A DNA stretch of 64,000 nt from Geomonas paludis (GTDB taxonomy: Bacteria > Desulfobacterota > Desulfuromonadia > Geobacterales > Geobacteraceae): assembly GCF_014193585.1 (NCBI RefSeq), contig NZ_BLXY01000001.1:788033-852032 (forward strand). Reading direction: 5' to 3'. A program made the translations under genes and the position numbers. The notes beneath the pieces are model-generated. The model did not search any database, was not told the DNA's origin, and saw only the letters and a list, made by a program, of their open reading frames with translations. Positions 34,206 to 41,872 of this stretch are shown in pieces. Position 1 is the first letter of the stretch. The number at the start of each line of letters is the position of its first letter.

Positions 34206-35215
34206 CGCCCGCCCCCTTGGTGCTCGCGGTCCTCAGTGTGCCCCTGGCCGCCGTGGTCGTCCCGGGCGTCCTGCCGGTCCTGGCCATGACCGCCCTGTAC
34301 CGCCTCGACGAAGAGGTCTTCGATGGAGGGGGCTACCTGCTCGATGGCGTCGCAGGAGAGCCCGGCCGCGGCGATGCGGTTGCGCAGTTCCGGGATCATG
34401 CGCTGCGGGTCGCGCACCACCAGGTGCAGCCCGTCGCCGACGATCATCGCGGAAGAGATCCCCTCGATGCCGGCCAACAGGTCCCGGACCGGGCGCGGGT
34501 CGGCGCAGACGATGGAGAGGACGGCGCCGGGGAGGGACGCCTTCAAGTTGGCGGGGGTGTCGCAAAAGAGCATGCGTCCTTCGTGCAAGAGCGCCACGCG
34601 GTGGCAGCGCTCCGCCTCGTCGAGGTAGGCCGTGGTGGTGAGGATGGTGACTCCTTGGTCCAAGAGGGTGTAGAGGATGCGCCAGAAGTCGCGCCGCGAC
34701 ACAGGGTCGACGCCGTTGGTCGGCTCGTCGAGCAGGATCACCTCCGGGGTGTGGATGAGCGCGCAGACCAGGCCAAGTTTCTGCTTCATCCCGCCGGAGA
34801 GCTTGCCGGCCAGGCGCGAGCGGAACTCTGCCATCCCGGCGGCCTTGAGCAGTTCCGCGGAGCGCTCCTCCCGCTCGCGGCGGGGCACGCCGAAGAGGTC
34901 CGCGTAGAAGCGGATGTTCTCGTCCACGGTCAGCTCCTCGTAGAGCCCGAAGCGCTGCGGCATGTAGCTGATGTGGTGCTTGGCCGGCTCGGCGTCGCGG
35001 GTAAGATCGAAGCCGGCGACGGTGGCGCTCCCCTGGTCCGGGGCGAGCACCCCGGCCAGCATGCGCATGGTGGTGGTCTTGCCGGCGCCGTCCGGGCCGA
35101 CCAGCCCGAAGATCTCGCCGCGCCGGACGGCGAAGGTGAGCCCGTCCACGGCGCGCACGCCGGGGAACGATTTGGTGAGCCCGTTGAGCTCTATGGCGTT
35201 CCCGGAGTCGCTCAT
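34202..35215 (-). CDS. ABC exporter ATPase
   Basis: 337 residues from ATG 35215 (AGGTGAC upstream), one base after the hlyD stop codon. Walker A GPDGAGKTT, canonical signature LSGGMKQKL, Walker B VILLDEPTNGVD, H-loop TTAYLDEAE where the switch His is replaced by Ala-Tyr. It corresponds to the N-terminal half of YbhF, which in E. coli is one fused protein. The tail is rich in Gly, His, Asp and Gln (GGHGQDRQDARDDHGG). It pairs with the downstream ATPase. Confidence 0.9.
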   Translation of the reverse strand: MSDSGNAIELNGLTKSFPGVRAVDGLTFAVRRGEIFGLVGPDGAGKTTTMRMLAGVLAPDQGSATVAGFDLTRDAEPAKHHISYMPQRFGLYEELTVDENIRFYADLFGVPRREREERSAELLKAAGMAEFRSRLAGKLSGGMKQKLGLVCALIHTPEVILLDEPTNGVDPVSRRDFWRILYTLLDQGVTILTTTAYLDEAERCHRVALLHEGRMLFCDTPANLKASLPGAVLSIVCADPRPVRDLLAGIEGISSAMIVGDGLHLVVRDPQRMIPELRNRIAAAGLSCDAIEQVAPSIEDLFVEAVQGGHGQDRQDARDDHGGQGHTEDREHQGGGR

Positions 35216-35216
35216 G

Positions 35217-36215
35217 TCACCTGGCCGGCGCCACCGCGAGGGTCGCATCCGCCGGCATGCCCGGCTTCAGCTCGTGCCCGGGGTTCTCCAGCTCGATCTT
35301 GATGCGGTACACCAGGGTCACCCGCTCCTTGTGGGTCTCCACCGACTTCGGGGTGAACTCCGCCTGGGAGGAGATGAAGGAGACCCGCCCCCGGTAGCTC
35401 TTGCCCGGGTAGGTGTCCGTCTTCACCGTGGCGACCTGGCCCAGCTTGACCCGGCCCAGGTCGGTCTCGCTCAGGTAGCCGCGCATCCAGAGGTGGTCCA
35501 GGTCGGCGATGGTCGCCACCGGCGTCCCCGCGCTGAGCACCTCGCCCAGTTCGGCCTGGCGCACCAGCACCACCCCCGTGATGGGGGACTGGAGGGTGGT
35601 GTAGCCGAGCCTGATCTTGGAGAGTTCCAGCGCCTGGCGGGCCGAGCGGACCGCGGCGCGGTTGATGTCCACCTGCTCCTTGCGCACCCCCTCCAGCACC
35701 TGGTCGTAGTTCTGCTTGGCCCGCTCCAGGACGGCCTGGCTCCGCTTCAGCGCCGCGGCGGCGGTGTCGCGCACCTGCGCCGAGACCTCGTCCTTCTCGT
35801 ACAGGGCCTGGTAGCGCTGCAGGTCGTGCTTCTTCAGCTCGTAGTCCGCCTGGGCGTCCAGCACCGACTGCTGCGCCGCCTTCTTCTCCTGGGGGCGGCT
35901 CCCGGCGGTGGCGAGGCCCAACTCCGCCTGGCGCGCGCCGACCGCCGCCTCGTCGATCTGCACCTGCTGCCGGTAGTCCCCCTGGTCCAGCCTGGCCAGG
36001 ACGTCTCCCGCCTTGACCAGCTGCCCCTCCTCGACGGGGAGCTCCGTCAGCCGGCCGGGCACCTTGAAGCCGACCACGCTCTCGTGCGCCTCGATGTTGC
36101 CCGACAGGGTGATAGAGGTGGCCCCGGCGTCGTTTTTGGCGCGATGGGTGAAGAAGTATCCGGCGCCGATGAGCACGGCGACCAGCAGCAGGATCGGGAT
36201 CACTTTTCTTTTCAT
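35217..36215 (-). CDS. HlyD/YbhG-type membrane fusion protein
   Basis: 332 residues. An N-terminal membrane helix (IPILLLVAVLIGAGYFF) precedes the split biotinyl-lipoyl domain (GNIEAHESVVGFKVPGRL ... GVVLVRQAELGEVLSAG), a long alpha-helical hairpin (about 80-195) and a beta-barrel. It bridges the ABC permeases and TolC across the periplasm. GAGGTGACG lies before the ATG, 18 bases after the tolC-like gene. Confidence 0.92.
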   Translation of the reverse strand: MKRKVIPILLLVAVLIGAGYFFTHRAKNDAGATSITLSGNIEAHESVVGFKVPGRLTELPVEEGQLVKAGDVLARLDQGDYRQQVQIDEAAVGARQAELGLATAGSRPQEKKAAQQSVLDAQADYELKKHDLQRYQALYEKDEVSAQVRDTAAAALKRSQAVLERAKQNYDQVLEGVRKEQVDINRAAVRSARQALELSKIRLGYTTLQSPITGVVLVRQAELGEVLSAGTPVATIADLDHLWMRGYLSETDLGRVKLGQVATVKTDTYPGKSYRGRVSFISSQAEFTPKSVETHKERVTLVYRIKIELENPGHELKPGMPADATLAVAPAR

Positions 36216-36233
36216 GGGTGCGTCACCTCGCAG

Positions 36234-37571
36234 TTATTCGATGCCCAGGAACAGCCGGTACACCTGTTCCGTGTCGCCCAGGGCGCGGGCGAGCGTTATC
36301 TTCGCCTCGGCGTGCTGTGCCAGAGCGTTCAGCTCGTTGTCGCGAGCCCGCGCCAGCGCGTCCTGCGCCGTGACCACCTCGATGTTGTTGGCGATCCCGT
36401 TTCTGAAGCGGTCGCCGGCGTACTGCAGTTCGCGCTCGGCGAGCTGCGCCCCCTCCCGCGCAGTGGCCACCTGGTCGGTCGCCGACGTCAGGTTCAACAG
36501 TGCCGCGCGGATGTCCTGCTCCACCCCGAGCTTCAGGTCTGCGATCTGGCGCCGGTTGCGATCGAGGCGACTCTCCAGTTCCAGACGCTCCCCCTTGCGG
36601 TCGTAGTCGAACAGGTTCAGCACCATGTTCACCTGGAGCATGCCGGTCGGGTCGAGGTTGCTCATCTCCTGGCCGCTGGTGCCGTAGTTGCCGCTCACCA
36701 CGATCTTGGGGAGGTAGCGCGAGCGGGACGCCTTGGCCTGCTCCTCCAGCGAGGCGCGCTGGGCAAAGAGCGAGCGGTAGTCGGGTCGGCTTTCCAGCGC
36801 GGCCTGGATCCCCTGCTCGATCTGCGGCGGATCCAGCGGTTTGAAGGAGAGCTGGTCGGTGAGGGTGATGGGGGTGCCCAGGTCGATGCCGACGCTGCGG
36901 GCCAGGGCGAGCAGGGCGAGCTGCGCGTTGTTTCCCGTCGCCAGCAGGTTCTGGCGGTCGTTGGCAAGCTGCACCTGGGCGCGCAGCACGTCCAGGCCGT
37001 CCGCCACCCCCGCCGCGCGCTGGTCTCGCGCCAGTTTCTCCAGCACCTCCGAGGTCTGCACCCGGCTGCGGGCCGTCGCCACCCGGGCCTGGGCGTAGGC
37101 CGCGTTCAGGTACTGCACCGTGACCAGGCGGATCACCTCGCCGCGCGCGTCCTGGTAGTCGGCGCGCCGCGCCTTCTGCTCCTCTTCGGCCGCCTTGATG
37201 GCGTGGTAGCTCTGCAGGTCGAGGACGCTCTGTTCCCCGTAGATGCGGAAGTCGTAGCTGGTGAAGGGACCCACCACGGCGGGGGAGTTGGGGAAGCTGA
37301 TCCCCTGGGCGCGCAGGTTGCGGGTCTGCCAAGCGAAGGGGGTCTCGATGCGCAGGTGCGGCAGGTAGGCGGCAAGCCTGCGTTCCCGCGTCCCTTCCGC
37401 CTCGTCCATCCTGGATCTTGCCAGCACCGCGCTGAGGTTCGTCTTCAGGCCGCGGGTGATGGCCTGGTCCAGCGACAGCACAAGGGGAGGGGAGTCCTGG
37501 GCGAAAGCCTCCCTCCCCGCCAGGGCCAGCAGGAGGGATACGGTGAAAACTTTCAAGGTCTTTGCGATCAT
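36234..37571 (-). CDS. TolC-family outer membrane efflux protein
   Basis: 445 residues. Signal peptide ending near REAFAQ. Two OEP repeats, each with long coiled helices (for example about 50-200 and 260-430) and beta strands that form the outer membrane barrel. AAAGGA six bases before the ATG. It provides the exit duct for the HlyD/ABC complex encoded next to it. Gap of 23 bases after tetR. Confidence 0.92.
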   Translation of the reverse strand: MIAKTLKVFTVSLLLALAGREAFAQDSPPLVLSLDQAITRGLKTNLSAVLARSRMDEAEGTRERRLAAYLPHLRIETPFAWQTRNLRAQGISFPNSPAVVGPFTSYDFRIYGEQSVLDLQSYHAIKAAEEEQKARRADYQDARGEVIRLVTVQYLNAAYAQARVATARSRVQTSEVLEKLARDQRAAGVADGLDVLRAQVQLANDRQNLLATGNNAQLALLALARSVGIDLGTPITLTDQLSFKPLDPPQIEQGIQAALESRPDYRSLFAQRASLEEQAKASRSRYLPKIVVSGNYGTSGQEMSNLDPTGMLQVNMVLNLFDYDRKGERLELESRLDRNRRQIADLKLGVEQDIRAALLNLTSATDQVATAREGAQLAERELQYAGDRFRNGIANNIEVVTAQDALARARDNELNALAQHAEAKITLARALGDTEQVYRLFLGIE

Positions 37572-37594
37572 GGCGTGTCCTTTGTCGCCTGCTG

Positions 37595-38230
37595 CTATTT
37601 GGAGCGGGCCCCGTCCACGAACACCTGGATGCTCCGCTTCAGGTTCTCCTCCAGGGGGTCGACCGGGTCGAGGGACCAGGTGATCATGGTGCCGAAGATG
37701 ATGCGCTGGAACGACTGCGCGATGCTGAACGCGTCGAGGTCGCTGCGTATCTCGCCCGACTGCTGGCGCCGCGCCATCACGGTGGCAAGCTGCCGGATGT
37801 TCCCTTCCATCGCCTCCGCCATCCGCCTCTGGACCGTCTCGTTGGCGAAGACGGCAGTCATCAGGCTCTGGATCAGGCCGGGGCTCTTTTCCTGCTCCAT
37901 GGCCAGCGTCAAAGCCAGTTGCAACAAAAGCGGCGCGAGCGGGCGGTCCGAATCCCGGTTGGCGGCCACGAACTCAGCGACCCGCGCCATCTGCAGCTCC
38001 CGGTATTCCAGCAGGATGCTTTCCTTGTTGTCGAAGTAGTTGAAGAAGGTTCCCTTGCCCACGTCCGCGGCGGCGGTGATCGCCTCTATGGTGGTGGCGC
38101 TGAGGCCCCTTTCCGCGAAGAGGCTGAGCGCGGCGCGGAAGATCCGCTCCCTCGTTTCCTCGCTCTTTTTCGCCCTGCGCCCGGATGGCCGGCTTGGAGC
38201 GGACGGACTCTGCCCGATGACGTTGCTCAT
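37595..38230 (-). CDS. TetR-family regulator of the export operon
   Basis: 211 residues, AAGGAG eight bases before the ATG. The HTH is TTIEAITAAADVGKGTFFNYFDNKESIL (30-58 approx.), typical of TetR proteins. The C-terminal ligand domain is all helical. As first gene of the operon downstream of a strong promoter with palindromes, it most likely represses its own operon and is released by the exported compound (inference). The inducer is unknown. Confidence 0.92.
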   Translation of the reverse strand: MSNVIGQSPSAPSRPSGRRAKKSEETRERIFRAALSLFAERGLSATTIEAITAAADVGKGTFFNYFDNKESILLEYRELQMARVAEFVAANRDSDRPLAPLLLQLALTLAMEQEKSPGLIQSLMTAVFANETVQRRMAEAMEGNIRQLATVMARRQQSGEIRSDLDAFSIAQSFQRIIFGTMITWSLDPVDPLEENLKRSIQVFVDGARSK

Positions 38231-38241
38231 CGCGATTCTCC

Positions 38242-38295
38242 TTAACTTGACTGATGGTCAGGTATGACTATAGGTCGAGTTAAAGAACCTGTCAA
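38242..38295 (-). promoter_or_regulatory. promoter and operator of the tetR-tolC-hlyD-ABC operon
   Basis: Minus strand TTGACA (38290-38295), exactly 17 bases, TATAGT (38267-38272). Just downstream is the palindrome TGACTGATGGTCA (38248-38260). A wider inverted repeat TTAACTTGAC / GTCGAGTTAA (38242-38283) brackets the -10 and the start point, where bound TetR would block transcription. Confidence 0.7.
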
Positions 38296-38331
38296 GCGGT
38301 TGAAGCGTAATGTTGTGAGCCGGGAGGAATG

Positions 38332-38521
38332 GAGATGGATATGGAAGGGGGAGATGGATATGGAAGGGGGAGATGGATATGGAAGGGGGAGATGGAAGGG
38401 GAAGGGGGAGATGGAAGGGGAAGGGGGAGATGGAAGGGGAAGGGGGAGATGGAAGGGGAAGGGGGAGATGGAAGGGGAAGGGGGAGATGGAAGGGGAAGG
38501 GGGAGATGGAAGGGGAAAACG
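38332..38521. repeat. 19-bp tandem repeat, ten units
   Basis: Ten head-to-tail 19-mers. The first three read GAGATGGATATGGAAGGGG; the other seven read GAGATGGAAGGGGAAGGGG with little change. One strand is almost pure purine. The array lies between the tetR promoter and the tRNA-Asn terminator. It is open in all three plus frames, but no start signal or codon pattern supports a protein. Confidence 0.95.
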
Positions 38522-38554
38522 AAAAAAGGGTCGCAGCTGGCGCTGTGACCCTTT
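38522..38554 (-). terminator. intrinsic terminator of tRNA-Asn
   Basis: Minus-strand stem AAAGGGTC/GACCCTTT followed by a T run, nine bases past the CCA end of the tRNA. Confidence 0.85.
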
Positions 38555-38562
38555 GAATAATT

Positions 38563-38638
38563 TGGCTCCCGAGGTAGGACTCGAACCTACGACACACGGA
38601 TTAACAGTCCGCTGATCTACCGACTGATCTACTCGGGA
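38563..38638 (-). tRNA. tRNA-Asn (GTT)
   Basis: 76 bases including an encoded CCA. Acceptor TCCCGAG pairs with CTCGGGA; D arm GATC/GATC; anticodon arm CGGACTGTTAATCCG with anticodon GTT; T arm GTAGG-TTCGAGT-CCTAC. All four stems close without mismatches. Confidence 0.97.
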
Positions 38639-38677
38639 ATATTGGTTTCTTCGCCCCTGTGCCGCGAAGAGATTACG

Positions 38678-38706
38678 TGTATAGCATAGCGGTTTTTGGC
38701 TGTCAA
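38678..38706 (-). promoter_or_regulatory. promoter of tRNA-Asn
   Basis: Minus strand TTGACA (38701-38706), 17 bases, TATACA (38678-38683). The leader of about 33 bases contains a small TCTTCGC/GCGAAGA hairpin. Confidence 0.65.
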
Positions 38707-38851
38707 TAATATTTCTGCAGCTTCTTGCACCCAATCTGTCATTTTTCGATGTCGTCAAAACCACACTTGTTAGAGTTTCGCAGAAACCATTACTTGCATT
38801 GCCGGACCCATTGACGGTGTTGGAAAAGTGAAACCGCGGCCGTGCCGGCCG

Positions 38852-38881
38852 TTGACTTTCCATGCGCCTGCACGATATATT
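38852..38881 (+). promoter_or_regulatory. candidate promoter of the CDF-like gene
   Basis: TTGACT (38852-38857), 18 bases, TATATT (38876-38881), about 44 bases before the ATG at 38925. Confidence 0.5.
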
Positions 38882-38924
38882 CAAAACTCGCGATACATTC
38901 AGTTGCAGCCCCAAAGGACCTCCG

Positions 38925-39554
38925 ATGACCAGGGAACTCGACAAGCTCTACCGCACAGCGGCGCTCCTGGCGCTGATCACCATCCTGTACAACATCCTTG
39001 AAGGCGTAGTCTCCGCCTGGTTCGGCTTCGAGGACGAATCCCTGGCGCTCTTCGGATTCGGCCTGGACTCCTTCGTCGAGGTCATCTCGGGGGCCGGGAT
39101 CTGGCACATGGTGCGCCGGCAGCGCGAGAACCCGGACCAGGCCCCGGACGAGTTCGAGCGCGGCGCGCTCAGGATCACCGGCGGCGGCTTCTATCTCCTG
39201 GCCGCCGGCCTCCTGCTCACCGCCGTCTACGACGCCTTTCACCGCCATGCTCCCACCACCACCTTCTGGGGCATGGTGGTTTCCTGCGTATCCATCCTTT
39301 CCATGTGGCTTTTGATCCAGCAGAAGGTGAAGGTGGGAAAGGCCCTCGGCTCGCAGGCCATCCTCGCCGACGCAGCCTGCACCAGGGTCTGTCTCTACCT
39401 TTCCGTCATCCTGCTCGTCTCCAGCGCCGGTTATTATCTCACCGGCATCGGTTGGCTCGATGCCGCAGGCGGCCTCGGCATCGGCTGGTTCTGCTTCAAG
39501 GAGGGGAAGGAGGCCTTCGACAAGGCGAAAGGCATCCCCTGCTCCTGCAGTTGA
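38925..39554 (+). CDS. CDF-like cation transporter, membrane domain only
   Basis: 209 residues from ATG 38925 (AAAGGA upstream). Six membrane helices in the cation diffusion facilitator arrangement, without the C-terminal metal-sensing domain. The helix 2 site that is normally HxxxD or DxxxD reads D48-SFV-E52. The helix 5 site, normally ADAxHxxxD, reads ADAACTRVC (C152, C156). The protein ends CSCS. A soft-metal or altered specificity is plausible, but the protein could also be a non-transporting relative. No metal regulator adjoins it. Confidence 0.75.
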   Translation: MTRELDKLYRTAALLALITILYNILEGVVSAWFGFEDESLALFGFGLDSFVEVISGAGIWHMVRRQRENPDQAPDEFERGALRITGGGFYLLAAGLLLTAVYDAFHRHAPTTTFWGMVVSCVSILSMWLLIQQKVKVGKALGSQAILADAACTRVCLYLSVILLVSSAGYYLTGIGWLDAAGGLGIGWFCFKEGKEAFDKAKGIPCSCS

Positions 39555-39563
39555 AGCTCTCCT

Positions 39564-39582
39564 GGTTAGCCGGTGGCTAACC
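39564..39582. terminator. hairpin after the CDF-like gene
   Basis: Perfect 8-bp stem GGTTAGCC/GGCTAACC with a three-base loop, ten bases past the stop codon. No T run follows, so termination by this hairpin alone is uncertain. Confidence 0.4.
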
Positions 39583-39826
39583 CCGTTCCCCTTCCTCCCC
39601 TTCCACAGCAACATCTCCACGTCCCCCCCTAAACCAGAGGGGGCTGCCATCCTGCACCCTGAATACCGGGAGCATCTACAGTCCCGTAACGCGCGCTACC
39701 GCAATGCCTCCCCTTATTGCCGTCGGCAAAAAGGGAGCGCTTTGTTGCGCATGGGGGGGACGGGTGGTAGTGTTCTTAATGTGTACTGCCGGGACGTGAT
39801 ACTAATTGGGAGGAGGGAACGCTGAA

Positions 39827-40255
39827 ATGCTTGAGGAATTCAAGAAGTTCGCTGTCAAGGGTAACGTGCTCGATCTCGCCATCGCCGTCGTGCTAGGGGC
39901 CGCCTTCGGCAAGATCGTCACGTCTTTCGTCGCCGACATCATCACGCCGCCCATCGGGAAGCTGCTCGGCAACATCGATTTCGCCTCGCTGTTCATCAAC
40001 CTCTCCGCCACGCCGGTTCGTTCCGTGGCCGAGGCCAAGGCGGCCGGCGTGCCGGTCATCGCCTACGGTCTTTTCCTCAACGCCGTCTTCGATTTCATCA
40101 TCATCGCCTTTGCCCTGTTTCTCGTGGTGCGCCAGATCAACAGGCTGATGCCGGCGCCTCCTCCCCCGGTCACCACCAAGGAATGCCCGCGCTGCTGCAC
40201 CATGATACCGATCAAGGCGACCCGCTGCCCCAACTGCACATCCGAGCAGGAGTGA
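39827..40255 (+). CDS. mscL: large-conductance mechanosensitive channel with zinc-ribbon tail
   Basis: 142 residues from ATG 39827 (GGAGGAGGG upstream). MscL start [20 protein letters not shown], pore helix and second helix ([20 protein letters not shown]) are present. After a Pro run the C-terminus reads CPRCC...RCPNC, a zinc-ribbon pattern in place of the usual short helical bundle. The channel releases solutes on hypo-osmotic shock. It is followed 28 bases later by an OmpA gene and may share its transcript. The 270 bases upstream hold no gene; a TTGCCG/CGGCAA hairpin lies near 39716. Confidence 0.93.
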   Translation: MLEEFKKFAVKGNVLDLAIAVVLGAAFGKIVTSFVADIITPPIGKLLGNIDFASLFINLSATPVRSVAEAKAAGVPVIAYGLFLNAVFDFIIIAFALFLVVRQINRLMPAPPPPVTTKECPRCCTMIPIKATRCPNCTSEQE

Positions 40256-40283
40256 ATTCTGAAATTACACAGGAGGTAACCAG

Positions 40284-41576
40284 ATGAACAAGAAAGTGCT
40301 GTTTCTTCTCGCACCGGCCTTGCTGCTGGGCGTCCACACCGCCGCCCGCGCCGAGGTCAAGGCGGAGAGCTTCTCCCTGTCCCCCTACATCGGTGGGTAC
40401 ACCTTCATCGGCAAGGATCGCCTCGAGACCATGCCGGTGTACGGTCTGCGCGCCGGCTACAACCTCAGCAGGCACTTCGGGCTGGAGGCGGTCTTCGACT
40501 ACGTCAACACGGAAGGGAAGAAAAACAGCGGCATCGGGGATGGCGTGGACGTGTACAACTACCATCTCGACGCACTTTTCCACCTGATGCCGGAGTCCCA
40601 GCTGGTGCCGTACCTCGCCATGGGCTTTGGCGGGCAGTCGAGGAATTACCCCAATGGGGCCGACGCCGATCACTCCACCTTCAACTACGGCCTGGGAGCG
40701 AAGTACTTCCTGAAGGACGCCCTCGCAATCAGGGGCGATGTACGCCACCTGATGCCGATGGGAGACGGCGAGCGGCTCCACAACCTGGAGTACACCGTGG
40801 GGATGGACTTCATCTTCGGCGGCGTCAAGGAAGCGCCCGTCGCCGTGGCAGCCCCCGCTCCCAAGCCGGAGCCGGCTCCCGCACCCGTCGTGGCGCCTCC
40901 GCCCCCCGCTCCCCCGACCGACCAGTTGTCCGTGGCGCCTGCCTCGGTCACCCAGGGAGAAAGGGTGACCCTGTCCTGGAGTTCCAGCAACGCGACCTCG
41001 TGCGTGATCGAGCCGGGCATCGGCCCGGTGCCGACTTCCGGCTCCATGACCGTCACTCCCGCCCAGAGCGCCGACTACACCCTCGTTTGCAACGGCGCCG
41101 GCGGAACGGCCAAGAGCTTGGCCAGGGTCGACGTAGTCGCTCCGCCCCCGCCCGCCCCGGCGCCCGTCGTGGCACCGCCTCCGCCTCCGCCTCCGCCGGT
41201 GGTGGTCCCGGTCCCCGAACCGGCCAAGCTGTGCAAGCCCGCGGTGATCAACATCAAGTTCGACACCAACAAGTCCGACATCAAGCCGCAGTACCACGAT
41301 GAACTCAAGGCCGTGGGCGCATTCCTCAAGGAGTTCCCCCAGGCGAAAGGGACCATCGAAGGGCACACCGACAACGTGGGCAACAAGGCGGCCAACATGA
41401 AACTGTCCCAGCGTCGCGCCGAGAGCGTGCGCAACTACCTGATCAAGAACTTCGATGTGGCCCCCGACCGTATCAAGGCAGTCGGTTACGGCCCAACAAA
41501 GCCCGCGGCCAGCAACAAGACCGCTGCCGGAAAACAGCAAAACCGCCGTATCGAGTCCAACTTCAGTTGCGACTAG
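40284..41576 (+). CDS. OmpA-family protein with internal Ig-like domain
   Basis: 430 residues, AGGAGG before the ATG. Signal peptide to about ARAE; eight-stranded outer membrane barrel (about 24-185); Pro-Ala linker; an immunoglobulin-like beta domain (about 215-280, SVAPASVTQGERVTLSWSS); a second Pro-rich linker; and an OmpA C-terminal domain that binds peptidoglycan (VINIKFDTNKSDI ... IEGHTDNVGNKAANMKLSQRRAESV). It tethers the outer membrane to the cell wall. Paralogue of the next gene. Confidence 0.92.
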   Translation: MNKKVLFLLAPALLLGVHTAARAEVKAESFSLSPYIGGYTFIGKDRLETMPVYGLRAGYNLSRHFGLEAVFDYVNTEGKKNSGIGDGVDVYNYHLDALFHLMPESQLVPYLAMGFGGQSRNYPNGADADHSTFNYGLGAKYFLKDALAIRGDVRHLMPMGDGERLHNLEYTVGMDFIFGGVKEAPVAVAAPAPKPEPAPAPVVAPPPPAPPTDQLSVAPASVTQGERVTLSWSSSNATSCVIEPGIGPVPTSGSMTVTPAQSADYTLVCNGAGGTAKSLARVDVVAPPPPAPAPVVAPPPPPPPPVVVPVPEPAKLCKPAVINIKFDTNKSDIKPQYHDELKAVGAFLKEFPQAKGTIEGHTDNVGNKAANMKLSQRRAESVRNYLIKNFDVAPDRIKAVGYGPTKPAASNKTAAGKQQNRRIESNFSCD

Positions 41577-41597
41577 AACGAAACTGACCAGCAACAG

Positions 41598-41632
41598 AAA
41601 AAGGCGCTCCTGTCCCGCAGGAGCGCCTTTTT
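41598..41632. terminator. bidirectional intrinsic terminator
   Basis: AAAAAGGCGCTCCT/AGGAGCGCCTTTTT, a 14-bp stem with a short loop, 21 bases after the first OmpA gene. A-rich on one side and T-rich on the other, so active in both directions. Confidence 0.9.
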
Positions 41633-41872
41633 AAATTTTCCCTTCTCTCTCTTTCAGCGCATCAGTTTCTTGCGCCGCGGTAAATGAGTGGTAGCCTTTG
41701 CGATGTATTTTTTTCGGGCAGCCACAATGCCAAGGTGGCGCGAGCAACTGCTCGCAACAAAAGTCCACTCTGTCTCGCCTCACCTTCAGTTGCATCAGTA
41801 TGACCGCGCTGCGCGGACGCTCGCCCCAATTCATTGCTTACAGTGAAGCCTAAACAACATAGGAGGTGTCAG

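Noticed and set aside
38332-38521. Regular repeat array considered as CRISPR
   Set aside because: Units of 19 bp are head to tail with no unique spacers, and no cas genes are present.
38264-38615. Open frames across the tandem repeat coding for Gly/Glu/Lys/Trp-rich proteins
   Set aside because: Open in several frames on both strands only because the 19-mer lacks stops; no ribosome binding site, and the frame runs into tRNA-Asn.
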